The position numbers and the translations under genes were made by a program. Of a stretch of 64,000 nucleotides of DNA, positions 18,065 to 26,345 are shown piece by piece. Every line of letters begins with the position of its first letter. Within the stretch, counting starts at the first letter, position 1. The stretch covers positions 310,001 through 374,000 of the forward strand of contig NZ_JAEQNE010000005.1 in the NCBI RefSeq assembly GCF_016722785.1, given 5' to 3'. The notes beneath the pieces are model-generated. The model searched no databases, was not told the DNA's origin, and saw only the letters and a list, made by a program, of their open reading frames with translations. This DNA is from Ramlibacter monticola. Its GTDB lineage: Bacteria > Pseudomonadota > Gammaproteobacteria > Burkholderiales > Burkholderiaceae_C.

Positions 18065-18829
18065 TCAGAACAGGGCGCTCCAGTCGCCCTGGTCGGCCAG
18101 CAGCCCGCGCAGGCGCAGCAGCGCCCGCCGGTGCACCTGCGAGATGCGGCCGCGCGTGAGCTGCAGGCTGGCGGCGATCTGCTCGAAGGGAATTTCCTGC
18201 AGGTAGTGGTTGCGGATCACGGTCCTCTCCTGCACTGGCAGGCCTTCCACGGCCTGCAACAGCCGCGCGCGCAACTGCCGCAGCTCCGCGCTGCGGTAGA
18301 AGGGTTGCGATGGGGCTTCGGCACCGTCGTCGACCATGCCGCTGCCTTCCAGCAGCCAGCACAGGGCGAGCCCGATACCCGTCTCGGAAACGAAGGCCAG
18401 CAGTTGCTTCGCGTCCCGCGGGGGCAGCGCACCGGAACCACTGCGCTCGCCGGCGAGCGCCTTCAGGTCCTGCATGCGCTCGGCCCTCAGGCGCCGGCGC
18501 GCGGCGATCTGCTGCTGCTTCTCGGTGAAGCGCTCCAGGCCGTTGAGGATGGCGCCGTGCATGCGCCGCGCCGCGAAGGTGCGGAATTGCACGCCGCGCG
18601 CCGGATCGAATCGCTCCAAGGCTTCCAGCAGGCCGATGGAGGCGTACTGCAGGTAGTCGGCAAACTCGATCTCGTCGTGGTAGCGGCGCGAATAATACGA
18701 AGCCGCTACCACGCGCGCGTAGCCCTGATGAAAGGCCAGAAGGCGCTCGCGCGCCCGCGCGTCGCCCTCCACCCGGAGTTGCCGCCACAAGAGGGCTTCC
18801 TCGTCCACTGCCGCCGCGACCGCCTGCAT
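18065..18829 (-). CDS. fliA: RNA polymerase sigma factor for flagellar operons (FliA, sigma-28)
   Basis: A 254-residue sigma-28-type factor. Region 2 is DYLQYASIGLLEALERFDPARGVQFRTFAARRMHGAI and region 4 is QERTVIRNHYLQEIPFEQIAASLQL with the recognition helix TRGRISQVHRRAL. It would direct late flagellar genes, yet none lies nearby and no anti-sigma flgM is present. It is the last gene of the long flagellar unit, 7 bases after fliP. No TAAA/GCCGATAA-type promoter was recognised in the window. Confidence 0.88.
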   Translation of the reverse strand: MQAVAAAVDEEALLWRQLRVEGDARARERLLAFHQGYARVVAASYYSRRYHDEIEFADYLQYASIGLLEALERFDPARGVQFRTFAARRMHGAILNGLERFTEKQQQIAARRRLRAERMQDLKALAGERSGSGALPPRDAKQLLAFVSETGIGLALCWLLEGSGMVDDGAEAPSQPFYRSAELRQLRARLLQAVEGLPVQERTVIRNHYLQEIPFEQIAASLQLTRGRISQVHRRALLRLRGLLADQGDWSALF

Positions 18830-18836
18830 GGCCGCC

Positions 18837-19595
18837 TCAGTGGAAGGACCCGACGAGGGCCTTGAGGATCAGGGCCCACCCGTCCACCAGCACGAACATG
18901 AGCACCTTGAGCGGTAACGCGATCGTGGTGGGCGGCAGCATCATCATCCCGAGCGTCATCAGGACCGACGACACGACGAGATCGATCAGGAGGAAGGGAA
19001 GAAAAATCAGAAAGCCGATCTGAAACGCGGCCCGCAGCTCCGACAGCATGAAGGCGGGAATCAGCTGTACGTTCCCGACGTCCTCGATGCCTTGCGGGAC
19101 CCGGGCGCTGGAGAGCTCGATCATGAGGGCCAGGTCCTGTTCGCGGGTCTGCCGCACCATGAACTCGCGCAGGGGCGCCGTTCCTTTCGCATAGGCGGCT
19201 TCCATGCCGAGCGTGCCGTTCATGAAGGGCTGGAACGCCTGCTCGTCGAGGGACTGCAGCACCGGCGCCATCGTGAACAGCGTGAAGAACAGGGCGAGCC
19301 CGATCAGCACCGGGTTCGGCGGCGTCTCCGGCATGCCGATCGCTTGCCGAAGCATCGAAAGCACGATGATGATCCTCAGGAAGGAGGTGACGCAGACCAG
19401 CAGCGCGGGCAGCACTGCGAGCACGCTCAGGCCGAGGACGACGCGCAGGGCCTGCGCCGTGTCGTTCGGCGCCGCGGCCAGGGTGCGCTCGACGACCGGC
19501 GCCGCCTGGGCCGCTGCGCCAGCATCGCTGGCCGGTCCCAGCGCCAGCAGGACGGCCACGGCGAGCGCAGTACTGCCGCGAATCAGCGGATTCAT
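18837..19595 (-). CDS. fliP: Flagellar export gate protein FliP
   Basis: A 252-residue membrane protein with a cleavable signal (MNPLIRGSTALAVAVLLALGPASDAGA), then VTSFLRIIIVLSMLRQAIGMPETPPNPVLIGLALF and the C-terminal block IPAFMLSELRAAFQIGFLIFLPFLLIDLVVSSVLMTLGMMM-type segment that defines the family. FliP pentamers with FliQ and FliR form the export gate inside the MS ring. The ATG at 19595 overlaps the fliO stop by 4 bases. Confidence 0.94.
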   Translation of the reverse strand: MNPLIRGSTALAVAVLLALGPASDAGAAAQAAPVVERTLAAAPNDTAQALRVVLGLSVLAVLPALLVCVTSFLRIIIVLSMLRQAIGMPETPPNPVLIGLALFFTLFTMAPVLQSLDEQAFQPFMNGTLGMEAAYAKGTAPLREFMVRQTREQDLALMIELSSARVPQGIEDVGNVQLIPAFMLSELRAAFQIGFLIFLPFLLIDLVVSSVLMTLGMMMLPPTTIALPLKVLMFVLVDGWALILKALVGSFH

Positions 19596-20002
19596 GGGGA
19601 TCCTTCCTCGGGCGACGGGAGCGATCGACGTGCCAGCAGGGTCACCTGCTGCGTGGTGCACGCGAGAAGGAACTCCTCGCCGTTCCACTGCACCGCATGC
19701 ACGCTCGCGTGCGGCGTCAGCGCCTGGCTGGACAGCCGGGTCACGGCGGCATCGGTCCGCCTGGCACCGGAGTGCGGCTGCGCACCCGCGCCGCGGCGCC
19801 ACCAGGCATAGCCACCGGCAGCCAGCCCCAGCCCCAGCAGGAGCACCGTGGGGATCCAGAGTCCGCCGTCGGAAAGAGGTTCAGGATCGCGGCGCAGGGG
19901 CAGGCTGCCGGGGAGCGCGTCGGCCCACGCGAGCCCCGTCCCCACGATGGACGCACAGGCGAGCAGGCCCGCGACCATGCGATGCAGGAGGGCGCTTCGC
20001 AT
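19592..20002 (-). CDS. fliO: Flagellar biosynthesis protein FliO
   Basis: A 136-residue protein with a signal-like N-terminus, one membrane span (LWIPTVLLLGLGLAAGGYAWW, near 49-69) and a cytoplasmic tail with ...VTRLSSQALTPHASVHAVQWNGEEFLLACTTQQVTLL, the usual FliO C-domain pattern. FliO helps assemble the FliP ring. It sits between fliN and fliP, the classical position, with a 2-base gap after fliN. Confidence 0.85.
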   Translation of the reverse strand: MRSALLHRMVAGLLACASIVGTGLAWADALPGSLPLRRDPEPLSDGGLWIPTVLLLGLGLAAGGYAWWRRGAGAQPHSGARRTDAAVTRLSSQALTPHASVHAVQWNGEEFLLACTTQQVTLLARRSLPSPEEGSP

Positions 20003-20004
20003 GC

Positions 20005-20349
20005 TCAGAGCTTCAGCGGCAGCGGCAGCTCGGTGATGCGGACGGCGAAGCATCCGTCCACCGCGACCAGTTGCCCCCGGGCGACGACTTTGCCTTCCAG
20101 CAGGAGGTCCACCGGCTGGTCGAGGCCGCGCTGCAGCACGAGGACCTCGCTTTCGCGCGCGCCCAGCAATTCGCCGATGCTCATGTCGGCTTCCCCCACG
20201 CAAACCTGCAGCCTGACCTTCACCGCATGCAGGGGATTTCCTTCCCGCAGCAGCGCCGCGGCCGCGCCCGCTTCCGCGCCGGGCTCTTCCAGCGCGATCG
20301 CCTGCGCGTGCACGCCGGCCTGCAGGAAGGATTCGAACATCTGGCTCAT
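20005..20349 (-). CDS. fliN: Flagellar motor switch protein FliN
   Basis: A 114-residue C-ring protein. The SpoA domain fills the C-terminal 75 residues: VKVRLQVCVGEADMSIGELLG, VDLLLEGKVVARGQLVAVDG and FAVRITELPLPL. FliN tetramers form the base of the C ring and bind FliH. The ATG at 20349 overlaps the fliM stop by 4 bases. Confidence 0.9.
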   Translation of the reverse strand: MSQMFESFLQAGVHAQAIALEEPGAEAGAAAALLREGNPLHAVKVRLQVCVGEADMSIGELLGARESEVLVLQRGLDQPVDLLLEGKVVARGQLVAVDGCFAVRITELPLPLKL

Positions 20350-21170
20350 GACGCGACCTTTCCGGAAGACGGGGCGGCGCAGACGCCCGGGGTGGCCAGT
20401 TCCAGGGCCTTGCGCTGCCCCCGACGCGCGAGGTACCCGGCCAGCACAGCCTGCCCCTGCGCGTCGCAGACCCGCAGCGGGGTGTCCAGCCGATGCGGCA
20501 CCGGGACGATGTCGCCGATGCGCAGGTCCTGCAGGCTGGCGAGATCCAGTTCGCAATCGGCCAGCCGTGCCCGCAGCGGCAGCCGCGTGCCGCCGACGGC
20601 GGTCGTGAGCGGAGTGAGTGCCGGGAGCGCGGTCGCAGGCCGCATCTCGCCGGCCAGTTCCGGCGCGGCGCCGCGCAGCAAGTGGTCCATGGCCGGCGCA
20701 TCCAGCAACAGGAACACGCCGGTGCCCATTGCCGCCACGACCTGCCCGGACCAAGCGCATGACGAAGGCACCCGTTCCCCGCCCGCCTCGAGGCAGAGAG
20801 CCGCACGCAGGCGCGCTGCGAAATCGGCACGGCACGCGGTCAGAACGCCGAGCGCGATCGGTCCCGCGATGCCGTCGCAGCCCCACAGGAGTTGCGCCAG
20901 TTCCGTGTCGAAGGAAGCCGGCAGGGAGAGCCATGCCGCCCCGGCGGTGCCGCCTGCAACGCACTGCCATGGGCGTAGGAGATCCTGCGGCGTCGGATGG
21001 GTGCAAGTCACGCCTCCCGCTCTGGACGGCATTCCCCAGGCCTCTCTCCATGCCTGTGGCGCGGGGGCCAGCGCATACGCGGCGGCGGCGAGCTGCGCTG
21101 CACGCCAGGCGACCAGCGGCCGTGCGCCTTCGATGCGACGCCAGGTCGCAGGACTGCTGGCGGCACTCAC
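20346..21170 (-). CDS. fliM: Flagellar motor switch protein FliM, short divergent form
   Basis: A 274-residue protein in the fliM position with a C-terminal SpoA-like domain (RLPLRARLADCELDLASLQDLRIGDIVPVPHRL...QAVLAGYLARRGQRKALEL). FliM is usually 320-335 residues and opens with an EIDALL-type CheY-binding peptide; this protein starts SAASSPATWRRIEGARPLVA and has no such motif. The middle CheC-like domain is hard to recognise. The start is GTG 21170, overlapping the flgE stop (GTGA). Position and C-domain support the call; the remainder is divergent. Confidence 0.75.
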   Translation of the reverse strand: MSAASSPATWRRIEGARPLVAWRAAQLAAAAYALAPAPQAWREAWGMPSRAGGVTCTHPTPQDLLRPWQCVAGGTAGAAWLSLPASFDTELAQLLWGCDGIAGPIALGVLTACRADFAARLRAALCLEAGGERVPSSCAWSGQVVAAMGTGVFLLLDAPAMDHLLRGAAPELAGEMRPATALPALTPLTTAVGGTRLPLRARLADCELDLASLQDLRIGDIVPVPHRLDTPLRVCDAQGQAVLAGYLARRGQRKALELATPGVCAAPSSGKVAS

Positions 21171-22336
21171 TTGTTCTTCATCCCGAAGAGTTCCTGCAAC
21201 ATGTCGTTCGCGGTGGCGACGATCTGCGAGGACGCCTGGTAGCCGCGCTGCAGGATCACCAGATCGCTGAACTCGCGCGAAAGGTCCACGTTGGAGGTCT
21301 CGAGCGCGCCGGCCCGCACGCCCGCGAAGCCCGCCTCGCCGGCCACCCCAAGCTGCCAGGCCCCGGCGCCGGCCTCGGCGAACAGGCCGCCGCCCAGGTC
21401 GCGGAGGGCGCCGGACGCGTTGAAGCGCCCCAGCGCCAGTTGCGCTCCTTTCCGGGTCTGGCCGTTGGTGTACGTGGCGACGAGCCTGCCGCTCGCATCG
21501 AAGGCGAGCTTGGTCAGCGCGCCGGGCCCGAAGCCATCCTGCGAGCTCATCGCCAGTGTCGACAGGTTGCCGGAGGCGAAGGAGGTGACGTCCGCCGAGA
21601 AGTCGAGTTCGAGCGCTTGCGCGGTTCCTCCCGCGGGCGCGTAGGTGAAGGAAAGGCGGCTCGTTGCGGGCGTGGGTTGTCCGTCGTCGAACGCGATCTC
21701 CGAAGTGCCTACCAAAGCGGCCCCGTCCAGCAGTTCGAGCTTCCATCGTCCGGCGTTGTCCGGCGCAAGGCTGGTGAGGCGAACCTCGAGCTCGTGTTCC
21801 GCGCCGGCGGCGTCGAAGACCTTCACCGAGCCGACCGTCTGCTCCGCCACCGTGCTGGACAGGTTTCCCGTGAAGCGGACGGTCCTCGTGGCCTCGCCAG
21901 CGCTCGTGCGCAAGCCCGCGACGGAGATTTCGCCAAGTGCGCCGTCGGCCGCGCGCCCCATCACCTTGCTGGCGTCGACGCGGTTGACCAGCACGCCGTC
22001 GGTGCCCAACTGGAATTGCCCGGCCCGGGTGTACCGCGTCTGGCCCTGCGCGTCGCGCAGCACGAAGAGCCCCTCGCCCTCCAGTGCCAGGTCGAACTCG
22101 TTGCCGGTCTCGCGGAAATCGCCCTGACGCCAGTCCAGGTGCGCGGAAGTCGCGTCCACGCCTTGGCCGAGGGTCGCCTCGCCTGACGGAGAGCCGGTTC
22201 CGACCATTTCGGAGAACTGCAGCGTGGACGCCTTGAAGCCCGGCGTGTTCAGGTTGGTGGTGTTGTTCGCGATCACGCGCAGCCCCTGCTGGAAAGCCTG
22301 CAGGCCGGTCAGGCCGACGTGGATGGAATCGAGCAT
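21167..22336 (-). CDS. flgE: Flagellar hook protein FlgE
   Basis: A 389-residue hook protein. The rod/hook N-terminal motif is LTGLQAFQQGLRVIANNTTNLNTPGFKAS, the central domain has TNGQTRKGAQLALGRFN, and the C-terminal motif is LETSNVDLSREFSDLVILQRGYQASSQIV. It polymerises into the hook beyond the L ring. It follows flgD by 12 bases. This is the most distal structural part encoded in the cluster. Confidence 0.93.
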   Translation of the reverse strand: MLDSIHVGLTGLQAFQQGLRVIANNTTNLNTPGFKASTLQFSEMVGTGSPSGEATLGQGVDATSAHLDWRQGDFRETGNEFDLALEGEGLFVLRDAQGQTRYTRAGQFQLGTDGVLVNRVDASKVMGRAADGALGEISVAGLRTSAGEATRTVRFTGNLSSTVAEQTVGSVKVFDAAGAEHELEVRLTSLAPDNAGRWKLELLDGAALVGTSEIAFDDGQPTPATSRLSFTYAPAGGTAQALELDFSADVTSFASGNLSTLAMSSQDGFGPGALTKLAFDASGRLVATYTNGQTRKGAQLALGRFNASGALRDLGGGLFAEAGAGAWQLGVAGEAGFAGVRAGALETSNVDLSREFSDLVILQRGYQASSQIVATANDMLQELFGMKNK

Positions 22337-22348
22337 GAGCGGCTCCCT

Positions 22349-22750
22349 TCAGCGGACGGCGAGCAGTTGCGAAAGCGGGATGTCCGCCACGACGGCACCG
22401 CCGGCGAGCGACACGGTGAGCAGCGGCGCGTCTCCCTGCAGCGCCATGGCAGTCACCTTTCCGGTGCTGCGGCCCCCCTCGACAATCACGTCGACGCTGC
22501 GTCCGAGCAGCCCGATCGACTGCAGCGCGGCCTGGTTCTCGATCAGTTGCTGCATGCGGTCGTTGAGCTGCTGGGACTGTTCCAGCGCGCTGAACTGCGC
22601 CATCTGCGCCATGAAGGCCTGGTTGTCCATGGGCTTGAGCGGGTCCTGGAACGTGAGCTGCGTCAGCAGGACGTTCATGAACTCGCGCAGCCCCAGCGCG
22701 CTGGAGGCTGCCCCGGCGCCCGCGGGGGCCGCTACCGATCCGATGGCCAT
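22349..22750 (-). CDS. flgD: Flagellar hook assembly scaffold FlgD, short form
   Basis: A 133-residue FlgD. The conserved N-terminal motif FMNVLLTQLTFQDPLKPMDNQAFMAQMAQFSALEQ is clear (about residues 24-58). The C-terminal part is only about 60 residues, compared with about 230 in total for E. coli FlgD, so most of the Tudor/FnIII region is missing. It caps the growing hook. The ATG at 22750 lies inside the end of the previous gene (19-base overlap). Confidence 0.9.
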   Translation of the reverse strand: MAIGSVAAPAGAGAASSALGLREFMNVLLTQLTFQDPLKPMDNQAFMAQMAQFSALEQSQQLNDRMQQLIENQAALQSIGLLGRSVDVIVEGGRSTGKVTAMALQGDAPLLTVSLAGGAVVADIPLSQLLAVR

Positions 22751-23274
22751 GGTGCTTCCTTCAGGAGAGAGGAATCGAGGGAGGCGCGCGGGTACACCGG
22801 CACGCCGTTGCAGATCACGGAGACGACGCGCGCGCCGGCAGGCTGCTGCAGGCTGCGACACAGGTCCGCCACGGCAACGCCGGCGCGTTGGGCGACCAGC
22901 GCGGCGTCGCCATCGATGCCCAGCCAGACCTTGAGGCCTTCGGCTGCGTCGGCCTGGACGTGCACCCGCAGGGACGGCCTCTGCTCCACCGGCCCGGGGC
23001 CGGGCAGTGGCGGCGCGGATTCCCCGGCGGCAACATGCGAGACTGGCGGCGCCGCGACGCGCACCGGCGCGGCTTCGGCCGGAGCCAGCGGGATCCCGCA
23101 GGATTCGAGTTGTGTCTCCGCACTTTCGGGTGCGGCGCGTTCCGGTGCTTCGTTGTCGCTCCCGGCGCGCTGCAGCTGCGCGATCCAGCCGGGAAAGTCC
23201 TGCGCATGCGGCACCGTCGGCACCGTCGGCGGGAATGGAGCGGCGAGACGCAGGTCGACCAGCCCGAGATTCAT
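22732..23274 (-). CDS. FliK-position protein, putative hook-length control
   Basis: A 180-residue protein between fliJ and flgD, where fliK is usually found. The N-terminal half is Pro/Ala-rich and low in complexity; the C-terminal half (VQRPSLRVHVQADAAEGLKVWLGIDGDAALVAQRAG onward) has a weak resemblance to the FliK C-domain. True FliK proteins are about 375-450 residues. The ATG at 23274 overlaps the fliJ stop. The call rests on position and composition. Confidence 0.55.
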   Translation of the reverse strand: MNLGLVDLRLAAPFPPTVPTVPHAQDFPGWIAQLQRAGSDNEAPERAAPESAETQLESCGIPLAPAEAAPVRVAAPPVSHVAAGESAPPLPGPGPVEQRPSLRVHVQADAAEGLKVWLGIDGDAALVAQRAGVAVADLCRSLQQPAGARVVSVICNGVPVYPRASLDSSLLKEAPWPSDR

Positions 23275-23774
23275 GATGCGTCCGTCCTCTCGCGGGTCTC
23301 CGCGGCGCGGCGCCTTTGCATCAGCGCCAGCCAGGCCGCGTCCGCCTCGCTCCATTCGCGGCGCAGTTGTTGCTGCGCGTGCTGCCGCTGCGCGGCGTGC
23401 CGTAGCGCCTCCACGGATTCGAGCTGCCGCTGCCGCTCCGCGCAAGCCGCCCGGGCGGCGACGACGCGCTGCTCCAGTCCGACGCGGGACGCCTCGGCGG
23501 CGAGCCGGGCCTCTTCCAGGCTGGCCAGGTAGCGCACGGCCCGCGCTCTGGCGTGGAGGTCGTCGGGGGCGCTGCGCGCGGCCCGTCGCTCCTGCTCGCG
23601 CTGGTGCGCCGAGCGGCGCTGCGCCGCCTCGTCAAGTAAGTGCAGGTGACGCTGCAGCGCGCCGAGCTCCAGCCGCGCACTCTCCACCGCGCCATCCAGG
23701 TGTCGCTGCAGCGGTTCGAGGTGCCAGCGAAACGCCCGCAGGTCGACCCGGGGAACGGCTTTGAGATCGTTCAT
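23271..23774 (-). CDS. fliJ: Flagellar export chaperone-escort protein FliJ
   Basis: A 167-residue, strongly charged protein predicted to be almost entirely coiled coil, rich in Arg, Glu, Gln and Ala with no membrane span. Size, composition and position directly after fliI fit FliJ, the central stalk-like partner of the FliI ATPase. The ATG at 23774 overlaps the fliI stop by 4 bases. Confidence 0.82.
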   Translation of the reverse strand: MNDLKAVPRVDLRAFRWHLEPLQRHLDGAVESARLELGALQRHLHLLDEAAQRRSAHQREQERRAARSAPDDLHARARAVRYLASLEEARLAAEASRVGLEQRVVAARAACAERQRQLESVEALRHAAQRQHAQQQLRREWSEADAAWLALMQRRRAAETRERTDAS

Positions 23775-25099
23775 GCACCGCTCCGTCGTGCCAGCACCCG
23801 CGCAAGCTGCCCCAGGGCCTCCGCCCGGTCGACGCCGCCATGCTCCTGCCGCAGCCACGCAAAGAGCGAGGCTTCCAGGGCGAGGGCGGCATCGAGTGCG
23901 GGATGGCTGCCCTTGGTGTAGGCACCGAGTTCGACCAGCTGGCGGTTGCGCTCCAGCACGGAGAGGTGGCGCACGGCCTCGCGCACCAGCTGCCGGTCTT
24001 CCTGCGGAACCAGGTCGCGCAGCAGGCGGCTGGCGCTGCGAAGCAGGTCGATAGCCGGGAAATGCGCCTGCTGCGCCAGTTCACGCGAAAGCACGATGTG
24101 CCCGTCCAAGATCGAACGCATGCTGTCGGCGACCGGTTCGTTGAGGTCGTCGCCTTCCACCAGCACCGTCAGCAGCGCCGTGACCGAGCCGCCCGAGGCC
24201 AGGGTGCCGCAACGCTCGCAGATCTGCGGCAGCTCCGCGAACACCGAAGGCGTGTAGCCGCGCGCCGTCGCCGGTTCGCCGGCCGCCAGCCCGACCTCCC
24301 TGCGGGCCATGGCCAGCCGCGTGATCGAGTCCATCGTCAGCAGCACGGAGCGGTCCTGCTGCGCGAAATGACGCGCCACGGCCACCGCGGCATGTGCGGC
24401 ACGGATCCGTGCCAGGGCCGGCTGCTCGGAACTGGCGGCGATGACGACCGAGCGGCGCAGCCCCTCCTCGCCGAGCTGCTCCTCGACGAATTCGCGCACC
24501 TCGCGGCCACGCTCCCCGATCAGCGCCACCACATTGAGATCCGCGCGGGCATGGCGGACGATCATCCCGAGCAGGCTGCTCTTGCCGACGCCGCTGCCGG
24601 CGAAGATGCCCATGCGCTGGCCTTCTCCCAGGGTGAGGAAGACGTCGATGGCGCGCACGCCGGTCTCCAGCACCCGTGCGATCCGCGGCCGCTGCAGGGG
24701 GTTCGTCGGCGCTGCGTGAAGGCACGCCCACTCCGACAGCACCGGCGGCGCACGTCCGTCCAGCGGTTCACCGAAGCCGTCGATGACCCGGCCCAGCAGC
24801 TGCGGCCCCACCGCGATGCGCGACGCGTGCCCCAGGGCGACCACGCGTGCCCCGGCTCCGATGCCGCGCAAGACGCCGTACGGCAGCAACACCACGCGCC
24901 CCGGCTCGAGGCCGACGACTTCGGCGAGCACGGGTCGTGCGGACCCGGACTCGTGCGGCAGCACGCTGCACATCTCACCGAGCTCCGCGCGCGGCCCGTC
25001 CGCCTCGATCGCGAGCCCCTGCAGCCGCCGCACCCAGCCGATGCGCTGGGCGAGTTCGGCGGAGCGCAAGGCTTCGCGATAGCCGGCGATCACGCTCAC
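23771..25099 (-). CDS. fliI: Flagellum-specific ATPase FliI
   Basis: A 442-residue F1-type ATPase. The Walker A region is GIFAGSGVGKSSLLGMI, followed by NVVALIGERGREVREFVEEQLG, the Walker B region SVLLTMDSITRLAMARREVGLAAGEPATARGY-type segment and VFAELPQICERCG. It powers or regulates export of rod and hook subunits with FliH and FliJ. The start is GTG 25099 (SVIAGYREALRSAE), overlapping the fliH stop by 4 bases. Confidence 0.95.
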   Translation of the reverse strand: MSVIAGYREALRSAELAQRIGWVRRLQGLAIEADGPRAELGEMCSVLPHESGSARPVLAEVVGLEPGRVVLLPYGVLRGIGAGARVVALGHASRIAVGPQLLGRVIDGFGEPLDGRAPPVLSEWACLHAAPTNPLQRPRIARVLETGVRAIDVFLTLGEGQRMGIFAGSGVGKSSLLGMIVRHARADLNVVALIGERGREVREFVEEQLGEEGLRRSVVIAASSEQPALARIRAAHAAVAVARHFAQQDRSVLLTMDSITRLAMARREVGLAAGEPATARGYTPSVFAELPQICERCGTLASGGSVTALLTVLVEGDDLNEPVADSMRSILDGHIVLSRELAQQAHFPAIDLLRSASRLLRDLVPQEDRQLVREAVRHLSVLERNRQLVELGAYTKGSHPALDAALALEASLFAWLRQEHGGVDRAEALGQLARVLARRSGA

Positions 25100-25806
25100 G
25101 AGCCCTCCCCCGCGAGCGGCCCTTGCGATCGCCGGGCGCGCGCTTCCAGCAGGGTGGCCTTGCAGGCGGAGAGCATCGTTTCCAGCCGCGCATCGAGCGC
25201 GCCCCGGGAGGATTTCAGGATGCATCCGCCGAGTCCCACCTCGATGTCTGCGACCCACGTGAACGCGCCGGCGGGACCGCGTGCCAGCAGCTCCGCATCC
25301 TGCGGGTGCACGTGCAGAACGAGGTCCGTCCCGCCATGCAGCGCGGCCAGCCGCGCGAGCTGCGCACGGACGGCCCCCGGGCCCCCGGCGCTCGCGCCGA
25401 TCAGGCGGCAGAGCGTTTCGTAGCACAGCGCCACCATGTCGTCCTCGGCTGCGGCGAGCAGCGTAGCCATCGATTCCTGCGCGCCCTGTGCCATCTTCTG
25501 CAGGCGTTCGTGTTGGGCCTGCAAGGGAAGCACGGCTTCGTCCACGGCGCGCTGCACGGCCTGGCGGACCTCGTCCGCTGCCTGCGCACGGCCTTCCCGC
25601 AGCCCCTCCGCGCGACCTGCGCGCAGGCCCTCCTCGCGCGCTTCCTCCCGGGCGAGCGCGAGCGCCTCGCGCAGCGCCTGCTCGCGGGCTGCGTCTTCGG
25701 CTGCCGCCGGTGCAACCGCGGCTCGGGCGCGGCCCAGCCGCAGGGGCGTCGCCTCGACTGGGACGCCGCGCAACACCTCGCGGCCGATGGCGGGGAGGGC
25801 GCTCAT
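25096..25806 (-). CDS. fliH: Flagellar export ATPase regulator FliH
   Basis: A 236-residue protein with a long Ala/Glu/Arg helical central region containing glycine-spaced repeats (REEGLRAGRAEGLREGRAQA), a FliH hallmark, and a C-terminal domain with HVHPQDAELL and VGLGGCILKSSRGALDARLE. It links FliI to the C ring protein FliN. The ATG at 25806 overlaps the fliG stop. Confidence 0.9.
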   Translation of the reverse strand: MSALPAIGREVLRGVPVEATPLRLGRARAAVAPAAAEDAAREQALREALALAREEAREEGLRAGRAEGLREGRAQAADEVRQAVQRAVDEAVLPLQAQHERLQKMAQGAQESMATLLAAAEDDMVALCYETLCRLIGASAGGPGAVRAQLARLAALHGGTDLVLHVHPQDAELLARGPAGAFTWVADIEVGLGGCILKSSRGALDARLETMLSACKATLLEARARRSQGPLAGEGS

Positions 25807-26345
25807 CGCCCTCTCCCCAGCGCGAGCAGCCGGCGCCGCAGCAATTGCCAGCGCGAGACCGGCTTTGGCTCCGCTCGCTCGCCCGCGACCCGGAGCGCCG
25901 TCTCTGCGACGACGGCGGCTTGCAGCGCAACCGCGGGACTTGCGGACCGTGCCAGCGATTCCACCTCCTGCGCCATCGCCTGCGGCAATCCGGCGAGAAG
26001 TTGCCCGCCCCACGGCCAGGAGCCGGCGGCGAGCAGAGCAGCGGCGAGGCGGGGCGGCTCCGCAGCGAGCAGGTTCGCCAGCCTGCGCACGCCCGGATCG
26101 TCCAGTGCCTGCAATGCATCGGATGCGGGGATCGCTGCCTCGCTGCCTGTTCCGGCGAGTCCACGGAGCAGGTCCGCCTCCCTGGGAATTCCGAGCTCGT
26201 CGAGCTCACCCAACAGCGGCTTCAGCACGGACCGCTGCTGACTGCTCAAGGCCTCCAGGACCCATGCGCGGTCGTCGCCGGACAAGGCATGGAGCGTCAG
26301 GGCCGCGCGGTGGGCCGGCGAAGGACTTGGAAGCTGGAGTGTCAT
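25803..26345 (-). CDS. fliG: FliG-like motor switch protein lacking the torque domain
   Basis: A 180-residue protein in the fliG position between fliF and fliH. Residues 10-65 (RAALTLHALSGDDRAWVLEAL, LLGELDELGIP) look like a FliG N-domain. Residues 78-125 (LQALDDPGVRRLANLLAAEPPRLAAALLAAG, LLAGLPQAMAQEV) match the middle domain, with EPPR in place of the EHPQ motif. The protein then ends in a basic tail, WQLLRRRLLALGRGR. Normal FliG is about 330 residues; the C-terminal charged domain that meets MotA is absent, with no frameshifted remainder before fliH. Confidence 0.65.
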   Translation of the reverse strand: MTLQLPSPSPAHRAALTLHALSGDDRAWVLEALSSQQRSVLKPLLGELDELGIPREADLLRGLAGTGSEAAIPASDALQALDDPGVRRLANLLAAEPPRLAAALLAAGSWPWGGQLLAGLPQAMAQEVESLARSASPAVALQAAVVAETALRVAGERAEPKPVSRWQLLRRRLLALGRGR

